Below the pieces are notes generated by a model, which was not told the origin of the DNA, searched no databases, and saw only the letters and a list, made by a program, of their open reading frames with translations. Both the position numbers and the translations under genes were made by a program. Positions 1 to 5,402 of a stretch of DNA of 9,423 nucleotides are shown piece by piece; position 1 is the first letter of the stretch; each line of letters begins with the position of its first letter. Source of the stretch: JAHFOW01 sp964370795 (lineage in GTDB: Bacteria; Planctomycetota; Brocadiia; Brocadiales; Brocadiaceae); NCBI GenBank assembly GCA_964370795.1, contig CAYJME010000129.1, positions 1 through 9,423 on the forward strand, written 5' to 3'.

Positions 1-728
1 GGAGTATGGCGGCCTACCTTCTTGAATGACTCTTGAATGCGATTAAGCGCTGTTCTGGCAATTTTCTTATTGGAAAAGTCTTTTGGTTCACGATTGAACA
101 AACACAAGTCTATATTATTGCCGATGATTGGCACGGTTAAATTAAAAAGTGCCGTACGGAACTGACTGTCTTTTTTCCAACTGATTCCTTTTGCAAAAAG
201 CTCTATTTCCGCGTTATTCTCCGACATCGCAGCCCATGTATTTGTTTCAGAATGAAGCCACTCGTAAGACTTACCAGCAACCCTGAGGGCAGAAATAATA
301 GCGCGCGTTAACTTCCGCTGGGCCAAGGCTCCACCAATATTCCGCATTGAGCCGCCTAAAGAATCCCCGCGTATTAATAAAAACCTGAAAACCAACTCTT
401 CTACAAATTTTTTCCCTGCTGGCTCAAGAAAATTATCGATTAGCCCTTTTATTGCATCTTCCTTATCTTTCGGCAATAAATGGTTGTTTGCTTTTTCAGA
501 TACACCGGCAGCAGTTAACAGGGCAGATTGTATATCCGGGATGTCAAGCAATTCTGTTGGTGTCTTTACGGTTGAAGCGGCAACTTTCAATGCCCTTGCT
601 TCTTCGATATAAGGCGTGGCCTGCCTGTTTTTTTCTAATGCCAGGGAGACGAACCCGGCACGAACTGCTTCATACGTAGTCTCAAGGTCTTTACTTGACT
701 TTAAGTGAGGAAGGTTCGGTCTATTCAT
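1..728 (-). CDS. AvaI/BsoBI-family type II restriction endonuclease (CYCGRG), C-terminus outside window, catalytic segment missing
   Basis: The first 242 codons are visible. The predicted protein follows the remembered BsoBI sequence closely: an N-terminal LKS..DL.TTYE..RAGF stretch, then TPYIE.ARALKVAAS (residues 39-52), NFLEPAG (99-105), GDSLGG.MRNI (121-131), ALAQ.KLTRAIISAL (134-148) and FAKGISW (178-184). The family cleaves CYCGRG duplexes as a dimer. Asp207 in NNIDLCLFN matches BsoBI catalytic Asp212. Residues 221-231 then run KKIARTALNRI, whereas BsoBI has about 28 more residues here, including the ELKGG motif (Glu240, Lys242) and His253. The frame stays open, so this looks like an in-frame deletion at about 55-65 that should abolish cleavage. 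The ATG overlaps the methyltransferase TGA (ATGA), with GGAG nine bases upstream. The methylase-first order matches AvaI. Family assignment is strong. Loss of activity is inferred. Confidence 0.9.
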   Translation of the reverse strand, partial: MNRPNLPHLKSSKDLETTYEAVRAGFVSLALEKNRQATPYIEEARALKVAASTVKTPTELLDIPDIQSALLTAAGVSEKANNHLLPKDKEDAIKGLIDNFLEPAGKKFVEELVFRFLLIRGDSLGGSMRNIGGALAQRKLTRAIISALRVAGKSYEWLHSETNTWAAMSENNAEIELFAKGISWKKDSQFRTALFNLTVPIIGNNIDLCLFNREPKDFSNKKIARTALNRIQESFKKVGRHT

Positions 729-2155
729 TCAGTTTTTCTCCAAACATAAACACACTTTCGAAGTAGTTTACGTCCATACTCACCCATCTGCTGACTACTG
801 TTGCCTTTTCCAGTAGGCAATATGAGAATGTTTTCTACGTGAAACCCCAACTTCTCTGCGATATTAGAAAGTATCATATCCACCGAAATACTCGCTCCCG
901 CATATCGGACATTATCGTTTACCATAAATAAAAGAGCCCTGGGTTTCATGACTCTTGAACATTCGGCAATTACACAAGCCATCTCGCAAAAATAGCCTCG
1001 AACCATTCTGGGTATTCCATTGTTATTGAGTATACCTTGTGCTTTTTGATCGTCTAAATATTTCAAAATTGCCTGTAACAGTTCTTGATGGTCAGCGGCA
1101 TTGATTGCATTCGTCCATTGTGGGTTCATCTTAATTAAGTCTTTGGTGCGATTTTCAACCGTGCAACTTAGCATTTGTTGGCGGAGATTCGCTAGTTCTT
1201 GTTCGCTTATCCCTTGTAAGGCAAGTTCTAAAGCATAAGTGCGTGTATAATCATACCGATTGCAATAGGGCGGTGAAGTAATAATAGCAGCATAAGTACC
1301 CGTGGGAATGGTTGGCAACACATCAAGACACGAGCCACAATAGAGATTAATCGTACCATGCGAATGCTTTGAGGTAAAAAGTGGTTTTTGTTTTCCCCTG
1401 GTTTGTAAGTCGAAAATGATCTCCTCTATTTTGTTGCAAATAGCATTCTCAAAACTGGGAATTGTTCCTTTATTGAAAGGCTTTTTACCCTGTCGTCTTC
1501 CAGACCGGTAATCCCAACGTAGATATTGACCGTCTTTGCGTGTATAACTCACCGACTCCAAAATGCACAACAAAGCAAACCGTAAAACCGTCTGAACGCG
1601 TTCATTTTCTTGCTCACCAGCGACTAAGTATTTTTCGATTTCATCTTTCGTTTGTTCTGGATATGCATCTTTTGTAATGCGTAACTCGTTGAGTGGTATT
1701 CGTAATTCAGATTTTTTCCAGGGTTGTTCAAGTAACCACCGTTTGAGGGTATTAAAATCATCTTTTGTGAATTCTAAAGCAAGTACTTTTTTCGTGCTGA
1801 TTATTTGTTGGCCGATTGGCAACAATTCGATTCCATCGGCGTTTATCCCTTTTGCAATAGCCGCAAACAAGGCTGTTCCACTGCCGGCAAACGGGTCCAG
1901 GATTATGCCGTTAACAATATTGTACTTTTCAATCAGATATTCGACTAAGGCGGCGGAGAACGCTTCTTTGAATTTATACCATCGATAAACTTCTCTGGTT
2001 TTATTAGCCTGAAAACTGACGATTGAACGGGATAAAGAAAGATCAGGGTGAAATTTGTCCTTGAAGTGATGATATAAGTCTTGATCAAGGTGTTCAACCT
2101 CGCTCAAAGCGGTATTTTGTTTGAAGGCGGTAACATTTTCGGACAGAGTTAACAT
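725..2155 (-). CDS. DNA methyltransferase of the AvaI-like RM system, probably N4-cytosine, CYCGRG
   Basis: This 476-residue S-adenosylmethionine-dependent DNA methyltransferase would protect host CYCGRG sites. Visible motifs are a motif X-like stretch KEAFSAALVEYLI (63-75), the cofactor loop DPFAGSGTALFAA (87-99, motif I) and the catalytic TSPPY (293-297, motif IV). About 200 residues lie between them, presumably holding the target-recognition region. The order I - recognition region - IV is alpha-like. SPPY, rather than DPPY or a PC motif, is typical of N4-cytosine enzymes, and the AvaI and BsoBI methylases are described as having N4-cytosine motifs. Start: the ATG at 2155 has AAGGGAAG ending nine bases upstream. 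The gene overlaps the endonuclease downstream by 4 bp, consistent with translational coupling. A MITE lies 64 bp upstream and may have altered its promoter. The methyltransferase fold is certain. Specificity is inferred from the partner gene. Confidence 0.9.
   Translation of the reverse strand: MLTLSENVTAFKQNTALSEVEHLDQDLYHHFKDKFHPDLSLSRSIVSFQANKTREVYRWYKFKEAFSAALVEYLIEKYNIVNGIILDPFAGSGTALFAAIAKGINADGIELLPIGQQIISTKKVLALEFTKDDFNTLKRWLLEQPWKKSELRIPLNELRITKDAYPEQTKDEIEKYLVAGEQENERVQTVLRFALLCILESVSYTRKDGQYLRWDYRSGRRQGKKPFNKGTIPSFENAICNKIEEIIFDLQTRGKQKPLFTSKHSHGTINLYCGSCLDVLPTIPTGTYAAIITSPPYCNRYDYTRTYALELALQGISEQELANLRQQMLSCTVENRTKDLIKMNPQWTNAINAADHQELLQAILKYLDDQKAQGILNNNGIPRMVRGYFCEMACVIAECSRVMKPRALLFMVNDNVRYAGASISVDMILSNIAEKLGFHVENILILPTGKGNSSQQMGEYGRKLLRKCVYVWRKTE
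738..741 (-). promoter_or_regulatory. Ribosome binding site of the AvaI-like endonuclease
   Basis: GGAG on the minus strand lies nine bases before the ATG at 728 and inside the last codons of the methyltransferase. With the ATGA overlap it fixes the endonuclease start and suggests coupled translation. Confidence 0.6.
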
Positions 2156-2210
2156 TAGGTTGTGCTTCCCTTAGGATAGTATGTAGTGCTACGTAATGCC
2201 CCTGACTATA

Positions 2211-2218
2211 CAAAATAC
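2211..2218. repeat. Left target-site duplication of the MITE
   Basis: CAAAATAC, identical to 2378-2385 and directly abutting the terminal inverted repeat. Confidence 0.88.
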
Positions 2219-2234
2219 GTAACTATTCAGCGTG
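2219..2234 (+). repeat. Left terminal inverted repeat of the MITE
   Basis: GTAACTATTCAGCGTG, a perfect 16-bp inverted match to 2362-2377. Confidence 0.9.
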
Positions 2235-2243
2235 ATTTTTATG

Positions 2244-2262
2244 AGTACAATATATGGCAAAA
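2244..2262 (+). repeat. Subterminal inverted repeat of the MITE, left copy
   Basis: A 19-bp sequence with core TACAATATATGGCAAAA. It is a perfect inverted match to 2332-2350. A third, imperfect copy in the same orientation as the right one lies at about 2281-2300. Such subterminal repeats could bind transposase or fold into a long hairpin. Confidence 0.85.
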
Positions 2263-2331
2263 ACGATCAAATCGTTAATATTTGCCATATATTGCAGTAC
2301 TATATATAGACAAAAACTGCAAATTAAGGGG

Positions 2332-2350
2332 TTTTGCCATATATTGTACT
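2332..2350 (-). repeat. Subterminal inverted repeat of the MITE, right copy
   Basis: Exact reverse complement of 2244-2262. Together with the terminal repeats it would let the transcribed element fold into a long interrupted stem. Confidence 0.85.
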
Positions 2351-2361
2351 TTTTGCTCAAA

Positions 2362-2377
2362 CACGCTGAATAGTTAC
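2362..2377 (-). repeat. Right terminal inverted repeat of the MITE
   Basis: CACGCTGAATAGTTAC on the plus strand, the exact reverse complement of 2219-2234. Confidence 0.9.
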
Positions 2378-2385
2378 CAAAATAC
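2378..2385. repeat. Right target-site duplication of the MITE
   Basis: CAAAATAC, the direct copy of 2211-2218 immediately outside the right terminal repeat. Confidence 0.88.
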
Positions 2386-2482
2386 AGAAATAATTTTGTG
2401 GTCAAAATAAAAAATAAGATTGGGTTTGATCGGAGTAAAACACAACCTACACATCTATCTGCGGTTATCCTTCACAACAATT

Positions 2483-2665
2483 TTAAGGCTCAATATTTGC
2501 GTCATTAATCGCATTGAGAATGGCTTCGTACCAATTTATATAATCCCCAACTTTTTCTTCGACCAATTTCAATTCCTTTTCTGTTAGTGGTCTTTCTAAT
2601 TCTTGTTCTGCAACATTTTGAATGTCTTCAATATTGATGGAGTAAACGATTTTGTTCTTGTTCAT
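2483..2665 (-). CDS. Small acidic protein of unknown function, last gene of the TdeIII-like RM operon
   Basis: 60 residues, rich in Glu, Asp, Asn and Ile, with no signal peptide or membrane segment. The segment LTEKELKLVEEKVGDYINWYEAI looks like two amphipathic helices, and the whole reads as a compact helical protein. It starts 11 bp after the endonuclease stop codon, on the same strand, without a strong ribosome binding site. It is therefore probably translated from the same message. It does not look like an RM controller (C) protein, because no helix-turn-helix is visible and it lies at the 3' end of the operon. Similar short SIN.EDIQNVA...LTE.EL proteins seem to occur in many bacteria as uncharacterised ORFs, but this is from memory. 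Function unknown. Confidence 0.65.
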   Translation of the reverse strand: MNKNKIVYSINIEDIQNVAEQELERPLTEKELKLVEEKVGDYINWYEAILNAINDANIEP

Positions 2666-2676
2666 AACACTTAGTT

Positions 2677-3459
2677 TTAATATGAATCAAATTTTTCTTT
2701 GGCTATTTCTTTAAATTTCTGTTGTAACTTTACTTTGAATTCTTTTCCAATTGCGTCAAATGTATCTAATAATTCTTTAAATGTATTTTCACCACCGAGA
2801 AAATTCCAGTATTCTTCTCCAATTAAAAAATCATTAGGATGATCCATCATTCCTACTTCGGTAAATCTTGAATAAGGTTCAGGATAATAAGGGTTGTAAG
2901 GAAAAGCCAAGAAAACTTTAATGGACATTCTCCTTCGTGCTATCCATTCCAAGAGTTTTGTTTTACTCTTTTCAAAAATATCAATATTTGGTTTTACAGT
3001 TTTTATTTCAAAATAATTTTCAACATTATTCTTTTTCATATAAAAATCTGCAATATTCCCGGATTTTTGAAAAACACCACTCTCCGCAGAAGCTTCTAAA
3101 ACCTCTTCCGTTTCTTTCCTAATGTTTGCTTGCCTATTTCCATTCCTCAATTCTGTAATAATATTTGCAATAACTGATTTTTGAAAAGTAGAAATTACAC
3201 CACCCACCCCGTAATTTCTGAAACATTCTTGAGAGTTTTCTGATGCAATAATTATTGAAACCTCCTCGTAGATGGACATTCCTAATGTTGTTGCTAAAGA
3301 ATGAATAAAAGAATAAGCAGCTATCTTTTCATTATCTTGAATAAGCCTAGCTAGAAATGGCATAGAAGTTGTCTCACGCCCATATTTTCTAAGCTTGTTT
3401 TCCATCTTTTTCCTTAAAAGGATTGTAATTTTATTCTTTTGATTTTCTGAAAGGGACAT
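2677..3459 (-). CDS. Type II restriction endonuclease, TdeIII-like family (probably GGNCC)
   Basis: The 260-residue protein has a clear PD-(D/E)XK nuclease signature: Asp138 in NIADFYMKK, then twelve residues, then Glu151-Ile-Lys153 in NYFEIKTVKPN. The stretch FRNYGVGGVISTFQKSVI (80-97) and the overall length resemble TdeIII-family endonucleases, whose named members cut GGNCC. The ATG follows the methyltransferase TAA directly (TAAATG, no gap). No Shine-Dalgarno sequence is evident, so translation probably depends on ribosomes finishing the methyltransferase. That arrangement would keep nuclease output tied to protection. All catalytic positions appear present, so this enzyme looks intact, unlike the AvaI-like one. 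Its composition is strikingly AT-rich. That it is an endonuclease is firm from motifs and context. The TdeIII name and GGNCC target rest on remembered family resemblance. Confidence 0.78.
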   Translation of the reverse strand: MSLSENQKNKITILLRKKMENKLRKYGRETTSMPFLARLIQDNEKIAAYSFIHSLATTLGMSIYEEVSIIIASENSQECFRNYGVGGVISTFQKSVIANIITELRNGNRQANIRKETEEVLEASAESGVFQKSGNIADFYMKKNNVENYFEIKTVKPNIDIFEKSKTKLLEWIARRRMSIKVFLAFPYNPYYPEPYSRFTEVGMMDHPNDFLIGEEYWNFLGGENTFKELLDTFDAIGKEFKVKLQQKFKEIAKEKFDSY

Positions 3460-5052
3460 TTATTTAATATTTGATTTAAAGTGAAATATAATCTCCGAAT
3501 ATGCCCCTTTGTCTCTTTCTGTCCTGTTTAACACGGGACGTTTGTATTGATTGACTATCTTCATTCCGGCCTTTTCAGCTATATCAGGATATAAATTGTA
3601 TTTATCGTTAGCTACGAGAAAAACATCAAAATCCTCAACAAGATATTTTTTGCAATTATTTAAAACATCTGCAATGTCTTTGACATAAGCATTCCTTGCT
3701 TCCCTGCCTTGTCCTTTAAAAAGTGGGCCGATTTCGAGGTTGTCTTTTCTTTCAAAACCAAACAAATCGTAAGCATACGCGTGTTGTTCATGGTAAGCAA
3801 TCAAGCCAACGTAAGGTGGACTTGAGAATATCCCCTTAATCTTTTGATTTCTTACTAATTCAGCAAAAGCTGGTTTTTTCTTTTTTAATACTTCGAAAAC
3901 ATCCAGAGTTTTAGAATCACCTGTTAAACAAACCTGGTGGGTATCTGTTCGTAACATACTAAATTGTTTCAATCTTTTAATTGTGTCCGTGCTATAACGT
4001 TCCCACCAACTTAAGATGGAAAATAAAGGCTTGCAGATTTTGCCGTGCTTGGCACAGTAATAAGTAGTTGTTACTGGTTCTTTCAGTGTAGCTAAATCTG
4101 CATGGGTAGTTGCGCGACAGGAACGAATTGTTCTGCTTAAGATGATACTAAGAACCTTTTTTGTCTGTACATTTTTAATTTGCTTAACAAGGCGAAAGGC
4201 AAAATCTATTTCCGTTCTGATATGCTGCAAATACCACTTATCCAAAAATCTATCGGTTTTACCCTGCAATAATTGTATCCCGTATTGAATAACTAATTTT
4301 TGATACATCGGCAAAAACTCTTTTTCCTTCTCAGCACCATAGGCATCTTCGTTAATTTTGTCACGTTTTACTTTGTACTTATAGTCAGGGACAGGAAAAT
4401 ATTTATTGTTGAAACATGCCAGTTCTTCGGTCAGTTTACTTTCAAATACAATAGTTTTTGACTCTGCAATAAACCGCCTTAAAGCTTTTGTAATTTTATG
4501 AATTTCATTATGTAAATTATCAAAATCATATTGCCCAATCTTTATATTGCTGATTAGTGCATTAAAAGCTGAAATATCGATACCAATAGCGTGCATTCCT
4601 AGTTCACTGGCTTGAACTAATGTAGTTCCACTGCCACAAAAAAGGTCAAGCACAATATCCCCTTTTTTAAAGTAAACTTCTTTTTTGAAATCATCTGTAT
4701 GATTATCTAAAAAATATTCAACGAGTTGTGGAATAAATTTGCCTTTGTAGGGATGCAATCTGTGGACATGCTTCGTGGTATCTGTTTCTTTGAGGTTATC
4801 AAAGGATAACGCCCAATTCAGGTCTTCTCCTAATCGGTCTTTCCATTTGACTTCCCTTTTGCCTAAAAAAGAATCGTAATATTGGATTAAATCTTGTTTA
4901 TCAACAAATATATTCCCGTTACTGCCAATTTTCTCTATTCTTCCATATTGAATAAGATAAGAAATGTTTGAAGTGGTAACGTTTTTCTTCAAATAATTGC
5001 TTGCCCATTCACTGGCGTCTTTTATTGTTAATAAATCTTTCTCTGTGATCAT
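3460..5052 (-). CDS. DNA methyltransferase with N-terminal helix-turn-helix, partner of the TdeIII-like endonuclease
   Basis: From the ATG at 5052 the protein has 530 residues. A TTG nine bases earlier (5061) directly follows the toxin-remnant stop and is the alternative start. I prefer the ATG because GGAT lies five bases before it. The numbering below is from the TTG. Residues 9-62 (KDASEWASNYLKK, SNISYLIQYGRIEKIG, then IFVDKQDLIQYY) look like an excisionase/MerR-type DNA-binding fold. The catalytic part has a motif X-like HPYKGKFIPQLVEYFL (103-118), cofactor loop DLFCGSGTT (139-147), IGIDIS (159-164) and catalytic SSPPY (413-417). About 265 residues separate the last two, including a Cys/His cluster YYCAKHGKIC (334-343). 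SPPY suggests N4-cytosine methylation, but N6-adenine cannot be excluded. It would protect the site cut by the next gene. The extra DNA-binding domain may make it a self-repressor. Confidence 0.88.
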   Translation of the reverse strand: MITEKDLLTIKDASEWASNYLKKNVTTSNISYLIQYGRIEKIGSNGNIFVDKQDLIQYYDSFLGKREVKWKDRLGEDLNWALSFDNLKETDTTKHVHRLHPYKGKFIPQLVEYFLDNHTDDFKKEVYFKKGDIVLDLFCGSGTTLVQASELGMHAIGIDISAFNALISNIKIGQYDFDNLHNEIHKITKALRRFIAESKTIVFESKLTEELACFNNKYFPVPDYKYKVKRDKINEDAYGAEKEKEFLPMYQKLVIQYGIQLLQGKTDRFLDKWYLQHIRTEIDFAFRLVKQIKNVQTKKVLSIILSRTIRSCRATTHADLATLKEPVTTTYYCAKHGKICKPLFSILSWWERYSTDTIKRLKQFSMLRTDTHQVCLTGDSKTLDVFEVLKKKKPAFAELVRNQKIKGIFSSPPYVGLIAYHEQHAYAYDLFGFERKDNLEIGPLFKGQGREARNAYVKDIADVLNNCKKYLVEDFDVFLVANDKYNLYPDIAEKAGMKIVNQYKRPVLNRTERDKGAYSEIIFHFKSNIK

Positions 5053-5061
5053 TTTATCCAA

Positions 5062-5205
5062 TCATTTAATTTTACAGTATTCTTTATTTGAAACTATTAT
5101 CTCACGGTGTAATATGGCGTAATATTTGGAATCTTTTGCAACTATATTGCAAATATCTTCAAACCGAGAAGCATCTCGGGGTGACCATTTTATTTTGTAA
5201 GCCAT
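5062..5205 (-). pseudogene. Truncated RelE/ParE-family toxin (N-terminal 47 residues)
   Basis: The frame opens MAYKIKWSPRDASRFEDIC and continues NIVAKDSKYYAI, the usual beginning of RelE/ParE toxins (basic first strand KIKWSP, then helix FEDI...IAKDS.YYA). Complete members have about 90 residues. Here recognisable similarity ends near residue 34, and the frame stops at 47 after an unrelated tail. The ATG overlaps the antitoxin 3' end by 16 bp in another frame, the usual layout of such pairs. The TGA abuts a TTG that could start the RM methyltransferase, so the toxin was probably cut off when the RM operon arrived. The missing C-terminal half holds the ParE/RelE strands and active residues, so it should be non-toxic. 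The identification is based on memory of the family. The truncation follows from length. Confidence 0.7.
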
Positions 5206-5402
5206 TTGGACATTCGTTTTTCAACTTCTTCTTGGGGTATTCCTTTACCCTCATCCAGTTCCTTTAAGCCAGCATCAGCCTGTAATTTGAAATACAACTC
5301 TGCCATAATATCATCTAAGGTCACATCATCTGGAAGGGATTGTATTGTCTGGATAACTTGCTGTTTTAGTTCTTTTGTAAACTCAAAACGACAGCAACTC
5401 AA
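5190..5402 (-). CDS. Antitoxin-like small protein of a RelE/ParE toxin-antitoxin pair
   Basis: 70 residues, acidic towards the C-terminus. The pattern QTIQSLPDDVTLDDIMAEL (18-36), then a second helix and a Lys/Trp-containing end (EEVEKRMSKWLTK), matches small antitoxins often encoded just before RelE/ParE toxins. I cannot assign it to a named antitoxin family. Start: there is no ATG, but the TTG at 5402 has a strong GAGGAAGGAA just upstream, inside the last codons of the SNF2 helicase, which it overlaps by 20 bp. Its own 3' end overlaps the truncated toxin. With the toxin broken, the protein may be an orphan antitoxin. It could still neutralise a related toxin elsewhere or bind DNA, which is inference. 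Confidence 0.72.
   Translation of the reverse strand: MSCCRFEFTKELKQQVIQTIQSLPDDVTLDDIMAELYFKLQADAGLKELDEGKGIPQEEVEKRMSKWLTK

Larger units (their letters stand above)
2219..2377. mobile_element. 159-bp MITE-like element with 16-bp TIRs and 8-bp target duplication (IS66-like)
   Basis: The element begins GTAACTATTCAGCGTG and ends with its exact reverse complement. It is flanked on both sides by CAAAATAC. It has no plausible gene, and its interior consists of further inverted repeats. These are the marks of a miniature inverted-repeat transposable element moved in trans by a full-length IS transposase. An 8-bp duplication and GTA-type ends are characteristic of the IS66 family, so that is the likely parent, though no transposase is in view. 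It lies between the two RM modules, 64 bp upstream of the AvaI-like methyltransferase start. The perfect terminal repeats and intact duplication suggest a recent insertion. Confidence 0.9.

Noticed and set aside
2183..2192. GTAG-TG-CTAC partial palindrome upstream of the AvaI-like methyltransferase as a C-box operator
   Set aside because: The arms are only 4 bp, there is no second copy, and no controller protein gene is present.
2223..2405. 60-codon open frame on the minus strand within the MITE
   Set aside because: It is made of the terminal and subterminal inverted repeats, has no ribosome binding site and low-complexity content, and is best explained by the repeat structure.
2156..2449. 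TAGGTTGTG (2156-2164) and CACAACCTA (2441-2449) as a larger element enclosing the MITE
   Set aside because: A 9-bp inverted match is short, has no flanking duplication, and can occur by chance. The MITE boundaries are fully explained without it.
5164..5179. Hairpin CCGAGA-AGCA-TCTCGG as a terminator
   Set aside because: The stem is only 6 bp, followed by just three T on the minus strand, and it lies within the conserved N-terminal coding part of the toxin remnant.
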